From Azolla pinnata (Eukaryota > Streptophyta > Polypodiopsida > Salviniales > Salviniaceae), in NCBI GenBank assembly GCA_037176905.1, contig JBBBWG010026536.1, positions 1 to 64,000 of the forward strand: a DNA stretch of 64,000 bases, read 5' to 3'. Numbering within the stretch: the stretch's first letter is position 1; every line of letters starts with the position of its first letter. This document shows, piece after piece, positions 1 through 13,139 of this stretch. Position numbers and translations under genes: made by a program. The notes under the pieces are model-generated. The model made no database searches. It was not told the DNA's origin and saw nothing but the letters and a program-made list of their open reading frames with translations.

Positions 1-91
1 CCCCCCCCCCCCCCCTCTTTACCCAGACCTCGTTGATTCGATGATTCGCACGAGCAGATCGATTAGAATCTGTTACTCCTAAAAGCTCTTA

Positions 92-102
92 CCACCTACC
101 TA

Positions 103-150
<48 letters not shown>
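92..150. repeat. (TACC)n to (TGCC)n microsatellite
   Basis: A tetranucleotide tract starts as TACC units and changes to about a dozen TGCC units. It is visible directly. No function is inferred. Confidence 0.95.
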
Positions 151-903
151 CCCATCATTCCCCCCCTCTTCCTCCTCTTCATCGCCTGGCTTCCTGCGCC
201 CAGGATCACCGCTCTAGAATCCGCGCCCACTTGTCTTCAAAGCACAACAATCCTACCACCGCCCGCCGTCCGGGATCGCTGGTTCCTGCATCTCCTCGCC
301 CTTGAATGAATTTATTAACCCATTTCACTGTGCATCAAAGCATTGATCCTTGTCCTTTTTTTTCCCCTTGTGCTCTTGCCTCCTCGATTTAATTTTGGCA
401 CCCCCCCCCCCCCCACCCCTTTCTGATGATATTGCCTTTATTTAATCCGTTCCAAATTTGTTAAAAAAATATTTATCCATTCAGTTCTGAACATTCCATG
501 GGGAAAATCTCCTGATGAGCTAGCTATATATAGCTTCAAGTAGCTTTGGTAGATATGCTCTTGCTTCTCATCCGATATGGACTAAGGAATTCAAGCTACC
601 TATTCAATGAATTGGACGTTTGTATCAGAATGGATGGATGCCTCACAGATCTGGAAAGCTCGCTTAACCCCATTCTTTGGCTTGGGGGAGAAGGCGGAAG
701 GAACACTCTCACTCAACCTTGCATGCAATCTGGAAGAATAATAGATCGCATCTGTGATTTCTCTTCTTCTCGAGATTATTTTGTGTCAGAGCTTATGCCA
801 TCAGTTGGACCCAAGTCTATTCATCCATATGATGGTATGGTTTGTAGTAGTGCATGGTTTTGAGATAACCAATTTACACGATAGTACATGCTATGATCTT
901 AGA

Positions 904-1100
904 TTCTAAAACACCTTCAATCTCATATTCTGGTCCCTCCCTCTCCATGCTTGGCAAGAGGTTTGGAGCGATAACTTAAGCCGAGATGGAGCCCTCTACA
1001 TATGATCTCATATTCTAAAACACCGTAAATCTCATGATTCTGGTCCTCTACATGCTTGGCAAGAGGTTTGGAGCGATAACTTAAGCCGTGATGGAGCCGA
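904..1100. repeat. Direct duplication, period about 109 bp
   Basis: Two copies of about 88 bp (904-993 and 1013-1099) share the string CTTGGCAAGAGGTTTGGAGC followed by GATAACTTAAGCCG, with a few differences. The units are separated by about 20 bp. Short reverse frames here are only this repeat read twice. Confidence 0.85.
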
Positions 1101-3790
1101 ATGCAGCAATGGAACATGAAATGCTGGCTAGATTTGTGTGTGGTGCAAGGAGATCAAAACGGAAAGCAACAGGATATAATTGCTTTGGCAAGAGGTGACA
1201 AATATACGAATGCAATGACAGTTCATTTGAATTAGGATGATTTCTGGTGTTTACGATAAATTGTGTATGTTTGTTTGGAAACCTTTGTGGAAAATTGGCC
1301 TGATGATTTTTGTCAGTACTTAACGACCAGATGGACAGTATTGTATCTGTAGCATCAGTTTGGGTCTCGATCTACAGGTAAACTTATGGATGGAAAACTA
1401 CTTGTTTGCTTTTGTGACAAGAATTTGTTACTAATGACTGTCAACGGAGGAACACCGACCGACTGATAGCATAGCAGCGACAATTTGGCGTGTGGTTTTA
1501 GATTTTTATGGTTGCTTCTACCTCATCAAGCGAACAACAGATACCATCAACATATAAGAGAGGCCACAATGCATATGTCCATGCTATTAGGGGAATAACA
1601 GAAGATATAATTTATAGCTCTTATTAATAGAAGAGAGCTCTTGTGAAGCTGTTATTGAGATCTTCAAAGTAATCAATTTCAATTTGAGCTACTACAAACT
1701 TGTGGACAAAATAAACATACATATGAAGAAGCCACGGAAACATAGCTTTTTAAATCAAGAGAACAGGACAAAAATGAAGCTTCAAATGTCCAGTCATGTC
1801 GCAAAGAAGTTCTGAATATACTTGTGGACACCTTTAAACCTCGATCGAAAGCGTTTTTTGCCTTTGAAAAATCTCTAGCATGGGCCTCTCTAAGAATGCA
1901 TGAGGTAGATGAGGGAGCTTGGTTGCGAACCCATCTTACAACGTGCTCGCTCTCTTAAGAGAAGAGAGAGCTTTACAACTAACTAGTTGCCTTCTTCCTG
2001 GATGATGTAAGCCCGAGTTCCTTTTTTCTTTTCCACTCGACACATCTTTAGAATCGGGCAATCAAGGGTACATTGGAAAGGGAGGCAAGGCATTTATTTG
2101 CATTACATGTGACTAGCCATCCTTGCATTTCAGATACCAAACAATGGTTTGTTGTCGAATCCGTTGTAACTATCAAAGGTTTTCCTTGAGATCAACCTTT
2201 TTTTTTCCCATAGCTATTCTTAATCTGACCAAATGATGTGGCGTTGTAGCTTTCAAATATGGGTTTGGTTGAAATAAACTTCTATTCCACGATTTATTCA
2301 AAGCAATGTGAGCAAAATGATGTGGTTTTGGCTTTCAACCCAAGCACTTATGCTTTTATTTATCACGGCGTTATAAATGTAACGGGTAGGGGGAATGCAC
2401 AACAAATATACACAATTCTAGGAGCCATTGTGGCTGTAACCCAGCACCTTTATACAGAGCAGAAATTCGGGTACCAACATTCTATTGGCACATAATTTGA
2501 CAGACAATGTAGAGGAGACCTTCTGTCTTGATGGCAAAACATCAGTGGCCCACATACAATACCGGCAGATTTGAGAAATACCACATTTCTCAGATCAGCA
2601 ATTTGCTTTTATATAGGGGCTCCAAACTCAAAGATATTTTCAGTGTGTTGGCAAAGTGATGGTTAACTAGTCACATCGAATAAACCTCTTCCTTTTATCT
2701 CACCCCATCCAAATGGTGCTTTTATATGGTTGCTGCTTGCAATCCGCTTCACGGAATCAAAGATGTAAGGACCACGTTGACCAGCACATGCAACTCCAAC
2801 GACATGCGTTAAGCTTCACACCTTCAAAACTGCCAACAACTATGACCAACCATCAACAAAAGACCTTCCCTCCACTCTTCCCATTGATCGACGTCGCTGG
2901 CCAGCTTGCCTCTGCGTTTGGCATTCTACACTCGTCCTCTCCACCCAGATTCAACAATAGGTAATCTGGGCTGTATACTAGATTCGCACAGATGTCGCAT
3001 TTTGCTCTCAGATGTTTGCCCATAGCTTTAGATATATCACTTGAGCATGCGTTCAGCACACTGACCAGACAGTTTACAACTCCGACAGTACACTGGGGTT
3101 CTACCAAGTATAAAGTTCTCAAAGTATGGACAATTATTACATCTGCTACATGCATGCTCTTTGTTCACCAGCTAAAAGAATTGAAGGTAATTTATCGAGC
3201 CAGTTGAGTACATTATGTAAACATTCTATGAGGCCGCTTCCTGAAATGCTTGACCTGAATATGAAGTGTAAAAAATGGCACGAGCCCAGTGTGTTTGAAT
3301 CTCTCTACAGCGAGAACGGTTAGCAATTACGACCTTGCAGGATGCTGGCCACTCTCTGACGAAGAAAAGTTTTGAGTCACCTTGAGCAGTCGTTGGAAGC
3401 ACATTAATCCTTCTTTTTTTTTTCATTTCTGATGTGGTAAGGTTGAATATGAAGCACCGCTAGGGTATCACCACTTCTCTTCTGGATACTGAATGCAATC
3501 ATGTATGAGAACACGGTAATTCTTCCACCAGGACAGTGAACATGACTGCAGCATAACTCGGCCATATCTTCTAGAAATTGCCAAATGATTCTTTGATCTG
3601 TAACAATTACAGGCATTCAGCGCACCAAAGATTTAGAAACTTGGTGACACCTCGGCAGGCTACAGATGCAGACATCTGTTGGCACCGACTTCACACCCTT
3701 TGAAGGATGTTCACCATCTTCATGATTCCCAACCTTCCACAACCTGACCATTTGCTTCTCTTTTGACACAAGAACATGGTCCATCAACTG

Positions 3791-6700
3791 CTACAGGTTT
3801 CCAGACACTTCCAAACCATCTTTGCTGGCACCATGCCCAACAACATCATTAAGGTCCAAAAAGCGTTTATGAAGTTGAGCCGTGACCCTTGGTTTTTCTG
3901 TCCCAGATAAGGAATCAACTGACACATCTGATTGGGATTCATACTCTTTTACTCCAGGAAAAGACAAAAATTTCTTGAAGAATTTTATCGTCCTGCTAGC
4001 TGCATGCAGAACATTAGGACCCTGTGGAGCTACAACATCCACTGGATCTGCCTGATCAACAAATTCTTTGGTTTTCCTAGTACAATCATGTATTGCAGGT
4101 TGAATCATAAAAGAGTCAAAAAAGGTTCCGTCTTCTTGTCTACTCGTCTTTTGAGCCATGTAACTCTCTTCTTTACAGCATGTTGATGCAAGGGTGAGGT
4201 CAGTGGCCATGCCGCTTGACAAGTTCACCTCTGTTGTTTTCATACTGATAAGACATTGTGAGCCCTTTTTCCATTCTGAACCCATAACCTCACCAGCCTT
4301 AAAGACACCAGATTGTCCATACCAGGTCGATAGAACATCTTCACTTTTTGTATCGAATGCCAGAGGAAAAGGCACAGCTCTGTAAGCTATTTGCTTATGA
4401 GGCCTATTCCTCCCACCAAATGATAATTTTCTCCTATCTGGAGTTTCAGATATGATCTCATCATTCTGGCGCTTCACAACTGGAACATGGACACCCTTTT
4501 TTTTATCAAAATGGGTAACTGCAACGTCAGGATCAGCATGGGAGGCATGCGGTCCTTCCACCTCAGTAGGTAAAGCACCAATCCATGGACACTTCCTTTG
4601 AGAATGAATCTCATCGCCAGGAGTCATCCAGGGTCTTTTACAAACACCAATAAAACGAGACAAACTGATGCTTTTACCCTGGATATGCATGGCACATAAT
4701 GTTCTCTGCTGACCAGAAAGACATAGAACCTCATCTACAGCATAACCTGACATTGTTTGCATAGACCCAAATATGCTCATACATAACGCTCTCTTCTGAT
4801 CAGCAATAAATAAAGCCTCATTTACAGTATAATCTGACATTGTCTGCATTGACCCCACTACGCTCTGATCCGGCATAAGTGTTTGCTTCAAATCAGTAGG
4901 TCCATTTCTTGCATTTGCTGATCTCGACGGACAGGCTGGTGGTTTATTAAGGTCAGAAAGCTTCTCAGTGTTCCCCTTGACTTTATCTGCAAACATAGCT
5001 TTTCTTTCTAATGTATCCGACAAAACACTTTTCTGGATGTCACCATTAGCTTTACCAGTGGCATAAAATTTCCAACCCACATACCGCACTATATTTTCTT
5101 CATTGACCTTTACAGGTAACACTTCCGCTCCTTCGCTAGATACAGCTTCTTCCACTGTACTTAGATTGATTTGGGGTTTGATGTAGTCTACACAAACATT
5201 CCCTGCTTCAAAAGGTAAATTCGGTGTGGTATTTCCCTCCTTATCTTTCTGAAGTTGAAACTTGTCATGAGATGATTGCTTTTTGGTTGATATCCAGAAA
5301 TCTGCCTCGCTTTGCAATTGATGTGATACCACAGTCGCCATCATCAATAAAGAAAGATTTCCAAGCTTGGGAAGGATACTCCACAAATCTTTTCCTGGAC
5401 TGAAGGTATCAGGAGAAGAGACATTGTGCTTCTTATGGATCTGACACAGCCTGCACAACTACACATTATCATTCCTTTTCATGTTTTTCAAGTAAGCTAT
5501 ACCAGAAAATCAACACAGTCTACAACATGAAGTGAAACAAAAATAGAATCATGGAAACAGACACTGTCTGTTTACCTGTGTATGAATAATGTGTGAAAGA
5601 AAGTTAACAACCAGAAAAGAAAGAGACACCAGAATCTAACCTTGTGTCCAAGATGTTCAGACAGACAGGAAACCCACATCTTGCATAGGTTTGTCCATCC
5701 ACAAAATCACATTGCTTATAAGGGGCTGATGCATCCTCTAATATATGTAGTAGACAGTACTCATATCCATGTAAAACATATTGGGAGCACGGTTCCTTTC
5801 TGGACTGACAATATCGAGCCCTGTACATCTTTCTTTTGTTAAATGCTTTCATATCTGCACACACCGCATTAACTCCACTTCCTGATATGATACAAGATTG
5901 TGTTTGCGTCTTTCTTGTATATACAAAAAGCTTTTCATCATTTTCCTTTTCAGCAACACGTTCAAACAGTTTAGAGTCGATCAAGGATGCTTCACTTTCC
6001 TCATCCGAGTCAGAAGTTACCACTTTCTCAGAGAGAGAGGCATCTTCATTGATTCTAGAGGCCTTCTCTGGACTGCCTGCAATAGGATGTGAGTCTTCTC
6101 TGCTTTTCCGTTTGCAAGACCTCTTCCGTCTTGTTATCTGGTTTTCAGGTGCCAGGAATGCCAATGGAGATTTACGAGCAACAGACAGGTCAGAGCAAGC
6201 TTCCTGGTCTTCAATGTTGCTTTGGCCATTATTGACATCCATTAGAACGTCTGCAGCATGATCCTTAAGAGAGTACGATTACGAGTAAAATCATTAAGCT
6301 CCATAGAGATAAGAGTACACTTTTCTACCTAACCACAAACTCACCGGGCACAAAGCATAGGATTTTGTATATGCAACCTCGGAACAAATAACTTGAACCT
6401 TCCAATGTTCAGGAGAAACAATCTCGGCAACAAATATATCACCATCTTTGATATCGTGACGTGCAACAAATGCAGGCCATCCACGAGTAAATGTAAGCCT
6501 CCTGCCAGACTGCATATAGGCTATCCAGTCAATAGTCCATGCCACACCATCTTTGTCCTCAAGTACGACTTGACCTTGTGATCCTATCAAGTATTTGCTC
6601 ATGAAAGTTATTGGGAGTGCCTGAAAAAAGACAATATTAGAAAACAATGCGGTGATTGAATTGATAGGAGACATGATTCCACAGTATAAGTTATTATACC

Positions 6701-6864
6701 ATTCTTCCAGCTGGGCCAAGACACCTTTTCTGAATAGCCCTGGCAAAGGAGGGATGTTCTGTAACCAGATTTTTCACCTGATCAGTTACTAACTGTCTAT
6801 TAGGGCTTATGAATCCTTCCCCGATGTAAGGCTTAAAACCTGATTTCTGAATGTTAGGGTCCAT
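3791..6864 (-). CDS. B3-domain plus C3Hc3H (KANSL2/INO80D-type) zinc-finger protein
   Basis: Four phase-compatible exons (6700-6864, 6345-6620, 5641-6263, 3791-5450) give about 907 residues. Residues ~38-140 form a B3 DNA-binding domain: LPITFMSKYL, then VVLEDKDG, the GW-F core and the GD turn. A basic stretch RRKRSCKRKSR (~190) looks like a nuclear localisation signal. Residues ~290-360 hold the cysteine/histidine pattern of the potential DNA-binding C3Hc3H domain of KANSL2 and INO80 subunit D (RYCQSRKEPCSQYVLHG, YCLLHI, QCDFVDG, RCGFPVC, LCQIHKKH). The long C-terminal half looks disordered and carries a 29-residue tandem repeat (~555-615). The B3 and zinc-finger exons are only 81 bp apart, with GTGAG and AAG borders in phase 0, which supports a single gene. 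The start ATG at 6864 follows an acceptor-like CCCAG, so a 5' UTR exon may lie upstream, perhaps near 13 kb. Expected role is nuclear chromatin or transcription control; this fusion is not one I know. Confidence 0.82.
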
Positions 6865-7439
6865 GCAGAGCTGGGATTACAAAAATAATCAAAGAAGGAA
6901 TTTAGATGGCAAATCAGTAATATCGTTCAATTCCCAATTATCAGAAACACTAGGTATAAGTAGGAACTTTTAACTCTCTAGCACCTCAATTTTATCTAAT
7001 GAGGGATATACTGAGGATACACCCCATTCTTAGCTTTTGATTTGTTACTGAACTATCTATCATAAACATAGCAAGGTACACATTGTGTCAGCTAGGTAAT
7101 GTAGCCTTTTGTTGAACGATTATTTTCTTTCTTGCTGTCGTTTTTTCTAATAATATCATTTCATCATCTGTACAATTTCAAGAATAAAACCCCTACTATA
7201 AGTTAACCTAAGCTGCAACGCAACACAACACAACAAACGTATCAAATACAACTTCAAAATAAGACTATACGTTGTTGCACAAAACTGCATTTACACCCAA
7301 ACCATGACAGGTAAACATAATTACAATATGACTATCTCTAAGACGAACTTATCTCGGGTTTATATATTTATAGGGATATTTTGCTCTCAACGATTATTGT
7401 GGCCTTTTGAACAATTATTAGCTATAGGCTGTATGGTTC

Positions 7440-8160
7440 AGTCGTAGAATTGTTGCTTTGCCAACTTCTGGAAAGCCTTTGACACTGCTCGGCTCATGCA
7501 ACACCTTGACGCTCTTGGATTCCGAATGGAGAGACAATGGGGAATCTATGCACTCTGAGTCGGTGTCAGGAAGAATCCAAACTCTTATCGGGCGGTCCGA
7601 CACTGACAAGCATGAATGGAGTAAAACAAGGCTGCCCACTTTCACCCACGAAATATCTCATCACACAGGAGAGATGAGGAGGTTCAAGAGCAGGCATAGC
7701 AGGGACAATGACACTGATACAACTATATGCCGATGATATTGTGTTGATCTCCGACTCCTGGTGGAACTACAACATGTAAATACTCTAAATTAATTCTGTA
7801 CAAATAAAGATCTGTCCGTCAACCTCCACAAAACTAAGGTCATGGTATTTAACACCACACAAGCAAAGATCAAGAGAACAGAACCAAAATCCTTCTTTGT
7901 AAATGAAAAGGTGGCATATACACAATCCTACACATACTTAGAAGTGACTTTCACAAGATCTTGGCTCTCCCTACATGAAGCTGCATGTGCCAGATTCACT
8001 CAGATATGCAGCCCTTGGTGCTCTCACAAGACAAAGTGTACACATCCAATAGCAAGAGCCACGAACTAAATTGTGGTTATTTGATACACTCGTAACATCA
8101 ACTCTTTGTATGGGAGTACAGTTTGGGGACCAACCTGAGAATCAAAAGTTTGATGTGCTT
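7440..8160 (+). mobile_element. Non-LTR LINE reverse transcriptase remnant
   Basis: Conceptual frames on the plus strand show reverse transcriptase landmarks in order: a KAFDTARL-like segment (7470), MERQWGIYAL (7525), GVKQGCPLSPT (7617), YADDIVLIS (7727) and KVMVFNTTQAK (7835), then AYTQSYTYLEVTF and LWLFDTLVTSTL. The frame changes several times and contains stops, so it is a dead fragment. The order of motifs and the FNTTQAK region fit plant LINEs. Both ends are missing: no endonuclease domain and no poly-A tail were seen. It lies antisense to the B3/zinc-finger gene, possibly inside a 5' intron. Confidence 0.8.
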
Positions 8161-10645
8161 TATCATATGGATTCAATTTCAGAACACAATAGTGAGTTCC
8201 TAACTGATCTGAAACTATCTTTCAAGCATTGTAAAGTAATGTCTGCACATTAACTACGTTGAGATTATCTTATTTCCAAAAGAATGTCCAAGTCATTAAA
8301 ATAAACATTCAAAGTTATATTTCATCAGGCATAAGAACTTTCCTTACCCCTGTTATTGTTCAGCTACAAAAGCTTCATCTTGAGGATAAAAGCACCTTGG
8401 CATAACATATTTTGACATCATAGGCAATCCTGTCATTAGAAAACGAAAAAAACTGAACGTGTTTCAGATCAAATATAGTAATGTTACTCGGATTGATTCA
8501 TTCTTTACAGGATCACGAACTATATAGGTGAAATGACTGAATATAATCTTGTTCTACAATTTAATATTTTAACACTCATTAATACATGCAAGCTTCAGGT
8601 AAAAATATCCCTAACCAACTCTCAGACATTTTTTTTGCTTCCAAATTTCTATCTTTCACAGTAAAAACTTTCCTGCCAACAGTAACCTACTAAATGCCAT
8701 ATCCTTTCCATCATGTGCTTTCTGATCAATATCTAAACTTCTTTAACATGGGCAAATTACATGATTCCACTGGAAACTTCTTCAACTCAATTACTGTAAG
8801 AAATATATCATCTTTACGCTCTAATATCAGATGTTCTATGCCTAGCATCTAAAACTGAAATTCATGGAAGATCTAGAAATAATGCTCTAATTGTAAACAG
8901 TGAGAAATAGTTATGAGTATCGTGTGATCTATCAGGGCTATTGATTGGAGCAAACCTTACCAAAGCAGAAAATTTTTTGTCAAAGTTTGATCTTGAGAAT
9001 CGATTCAATTCCATGCATCCACTGGGAAAATTTAAATTACAAAATGTCCTGCAAACCGTTTAATATCTCTTCAAACGCAGAATGGTTGATCTAGAACATG
9101 AATCTAATTAGGAATTCAAGGGAAGAACTATGAATAATGCTTGAAGGCTGAATACTGACAAAATTTTATTAAATATCTTGTGGTCTGGAAATTAGATAAT
9201 TGTTTATAAACTTTTGTGAACTACGACTTCAATATGGTAGGGATACATGAAAAAAATTGACATAAAAATTACACATAGTGAGTGCATAAGGACCATATTT
9301 TTAATGGTACATGTCTTAGATCAAATTACGGCGTTTTCATCCATAAATATATTGCCATAAAGCACTGAAGAGCTCTCGCAATGAATAATATTGAAACTTT
9401 TCTTACAATGTGAAACTACAATGATAAAGCAACAAAATACCGATGCAAACCTTAGAATGATTAAACATGGAAATAAAGACTTTGACCAATTACTTTAAAG
9501 TAAGCATAAAAAGTGTTCCACTCCTAGTTGATCAAGTGATTGATTGACAAGTAACACAATGACCAGTCCTTTGAATTATCAATTAAATCAGTGTAATATC
9601 ATTATTTCAGATTCATCAAAGTATCTACCTTTATCTACGCTAAGGAGAGTGTATAATTTTGTTTAAAAATATATATACAGCAGTAGATTGAGAATTTCTG
9701 GAGGAGAGTACATAAAGGATGTCATCTCCGGGTAGAACATATTAGACCACAATCAGGTTCTCAATCAAAAAACGAACATATCTATTTGTGATGGTATTAA
9801 TGCAGTATGCACAACAGCAAAGATATATGCCTCTTGAGCTAGAGTCTTTCTGATGGTAGTACGTATGTTTCTATAATTAGAAGCTTCTGGATGCACTTAT
9901 ATATGTCGATTGTAGCCCATCAAAGACAACTAGTTAAATTCTTCCGTAATCAGTCTCATGCATCTACAACTTTTTCAATATCACTATCTGTGCACACTAA
10001 CGCTGGATATCATGCATTAGATGGACCAAAAGCTTACTATCAATTCCTTTATAGAAAAAAGTATAGAATAGAATCTTTCTGAGACCTCATGATTCAGCAG
10101 GCTATGAGAGGATGGCTGAAAAAGGAATATTAGATTTCAAAACCCTGGAAAACTTGGAAAGCATTATAATATTATCAGAAAAAACTTAATGGACATTGGT
10201 TTTGTAGTTGTCAGGGAGAAAACTAAGAGGCAAACCACCACAATTTGGAAAAACTTAGAAAGTTAATGAGAAACAGCCGAGCATCATGTTTAGCCATTGG
10301 TGTAGAACTTCAAGCGACCAGCTCTAAATTTGTAGTCTCGCGTGTGGATGAATAGATGAATACCTGCAAGCTTATGTAAATATCCACAACTTGAGCCTTC
10401 GTATTCAACTTCCAGTAGGAATAATTGCCTGTTTCCAATCGGCCTAAGATGAAAATGTAGTTTTCTATACGATTCTGATTGAGATCCCTGGCATGCAAGC
10501 CATTTTGTGGGTGTTAATCATAAGAGCAAACAAATTCACAATAAGATTGCTACCCTGAGAAACACCACCCTTGTTATCGAATGATGTCACCTTCATTTGC
10601 ATCCAGGGGTGCGTTGAAATTATCCAAAAGGCCAAGTCCAACTAA

Positions 10646-11316
10646 GGTTTCTAGTAGGAGTGTAGCAGAAAGAAATTGTTCTTGGCTGTGCTTTGATATG
10701 CATGGATTGTAAATGCACAAGAAGTGCTCAAAGGCCTTGTTATCAAAGAAGTTGTATCTTACTTTTCACCTTTTTAATGCCCCAATGACGAATTCATAAA
10801 CAGCTGGAATGTTTTGCAGAAACAAAATGACGGGGACAAACACCAAACGAAGGCATGTTGCAAATTTAGGAGCTATTGGAAAGTTCGTATGGAAATTGTT
10901 AATAAAGTTTGATGGGGAAGAATGGTGTGGTTAATAACGCTTCAGTAGATATGCATCTCAGGCGAATTCACAATAGGGTTTCTAGTGGGAGTGCTGCAGG
11001 GAGGCATTTTTCTTGGCCGTGTTTTGGTATGCATGTATGCTAAATGTCGCCTAGTTGCAGATGCACAACCAGTGACTCAATGAGCTTCTTATCCTAGATG
11101 TAGTCTCTTGATCGTCATTTTTGCATGCCCCAATATATAAAAACAACTGGTGAATTCTGAATCTACTGGAATGTTTAGCATCGATGCCATAAACATCAAC
11201 CAACAACATGTCGTTTTAGGAGTTGTCAAAAAATTCACATGGAAATTGTTACTGAAGCTTGACGGTGAAGAATTGTGTTTAATAACACTCCAGTAAATAT
11301 GTATGTCAGGCAACGT
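10646..11316. repeat. Diverged direct duplication, period 331 bp
   Basis: Copy one (10646-10976) and copy two (10977-11316) both begin GGTTTCTAGT and share phrases such as TTCTTGGC-GTG-TTTG, TGCCCCAAT, CTGGAATGTTT and ATGGAAATTGTTA in the same order. Identity is moderate, so the duplication is old. No protein family was recognised. The 160-residue reverse frame at 11089-11571 runs through copy two and has no recognisable domain. Confidence 0.75.
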
Positions 11317-13100
11317 GTTAAGCTTGTATACAAGACAATTTATCACCTTTGGAATCGATATGGTGGCACAATTAAATAAAGACATTCTATTAGTATCTTG
11401 GTGCATAGGGAAACCCTCTTTAAAATTTCTAGAACTACAACAGATACTGAGAAAAGTTAAAAACCACTGCATATTATGAGGGAGGTGATGCTTCAGAGAG
11501 AAAAAGGTATTTGATAATATGAATAATAATTGTTGCGATATATGCCCAACAAGAGCTAAGTTACAACCCATTTAATTGTTTTGGGAGAATGCAGCAGGAG
11601 AGAAACTCTCTTAATGAAGTCATTCACGCTCTAGAGACTGGTGTTAGCATAGGTGCTGTTGACAAGCCCATAGTAGTTCGTGACAAGATTGCCCATGGAA
11701 GTGAATTCTTGTTGTTTGTAATGCATTAGCAGACATGTACGTCAAACTCGGTGGCAAACTGGAAGTCCATCCTGTAAGAGCCGCTACCTTAAAAAATTCA
11801 GGATCTTCTATCTCGATTGAAGGGCGGCTACTTACATAACTGCAAAACCCAATCCGTTCTGTAACCTAGGAGATAATTACCATGCCCACAGATACATACA
11901 TGTTCCATCATCCACGGCAAGGGAACGGAAGTCAATTACAAACATTGTGGGTTGGCCTACATCATGGAGCAAAAGAAGACCAAGTTTGAGCATTACACAA
12001 CCCCTGTTATGCCTGTTAACATCAACACCTTAGGCTCACGCTCTCCGTATACAATCCCTGATTTGATTGTATGTTCTCTACAAGGCTGTCGTCTGCATCC
12101 AAACATTGACTGGTGCACTTAAATCTATATAATTCTGATCATCAAAATAGATTGATTTTTTGCACCAAAATGGTCATCTTACTGATAGATCATTCTTGTT
12201 GACTGACAGGGTGAATGAACATTCGGTGCCATCTTTTGTCCAGCCTGAAGAGCAACATCACCATACATGACCATAACATGGTAACAGCAACATGCTAAGG
12301 TTTCGCGGATCTTTTTGCACCTTGCCTACACGAGGATTATCACTGTAAACATTTTATCACGATTGCACTGGTTCATCAGGATCTCAGGCACTACTCCGAA
12401 CCAATTAGGCTAAAACATTATATGATTCCTTGTCCTCGGTGGTTTTGACTTCGTCCTATGGAGTCATATCCATGGCGAGTTTTAGCCTAACGCGCTCGTA
12501 CAAACAGGCAAGGATGAAATCCTGTCAAATCTTATTAACAAAACCACCCCAAAAGAAGACAGAAATCGTTCTAGCACATCCGTTCTGTGTTGGGGATCCC
12601 TTTAATTATTGGAAGAGAGGAGGAATAAAGAAACATGCCGTGCAGATCGCAGTGCACCTCTGTGAGCACGGATCAGCCATGCGGCGATTCAAAGGAGTCA
12701 CGAATCGTCACAGATCTGAAGATAACTAATGCGTGGCTTCCAGAAACGAGGCCAAAAGCAAGAAGTCGAGCTCCAAAGGCGCCGTTTTTCAAGCATAGGC
12801 GCCGCAACCCTTCATGGACGCATGCGTGCATGCATGTGCAAAGTTCAGGGGTGGAACAGGTAAGCCCCGCTCGATCGACAATGAAACGGATGGGGAAATC
12901 AGGAAGAGGCGAAGAAGCAAGGGGCAGGCAGGGAGGAGGGAGGAGGGAGGAAACGAAAGAATACCTGCGGGGAGGGAAGCATCCATTGGAAGGAGAATCG
13001 GAGGCAGAAATGGATCGTCTACTTCGTCCTCCTCCTCGTCACGGTGGGGCTTGCATCGATCGCACGGGACTGAAGACTCGAGAGGAAGGAGAGTCTCGTT

Positions 13101-13138
<38 letters not shown>
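13101..13138. repeat. (GA)n microsatellite
   Basis: About 19 GA units, read as CT on the minus strand. CT-rich tracts are frequent in plant 5' UTRs and core promoters, so this may mark the transcription start region of the minus-strand B3 gene. Open frames that cross it in both directions are low-complexity artefacts. Confidence 0.9.

Positions 13139-13139
<1 letters not shown>

Larger units (their letters stand above)
1..3790. other. Gene-poor stretch, no supported gene
   Basis: The stretch opens with a poly-C run and a TACC/TGCC microsatellite, followed by AT-rich sequence. One 105-residue open frame (546-863, plus) resembles no family I recognise and has no clear splice context, so I do not call it a gene. 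A short direct duplication lies at 904-1100. The last few hundred bases (about 3200-3790) probably hold the 3' UTR of the minus-strand B3/zinc-finger gene, which ends at 3791. Nothing else could be supported on either strand. Confidence 0.5.

Noticed and set aside
546-863. 105-residue plus-strand frame near the window's start
   Set aside because: No family resemblance, no repeats or motifs, and no supporting splice or promoter context.
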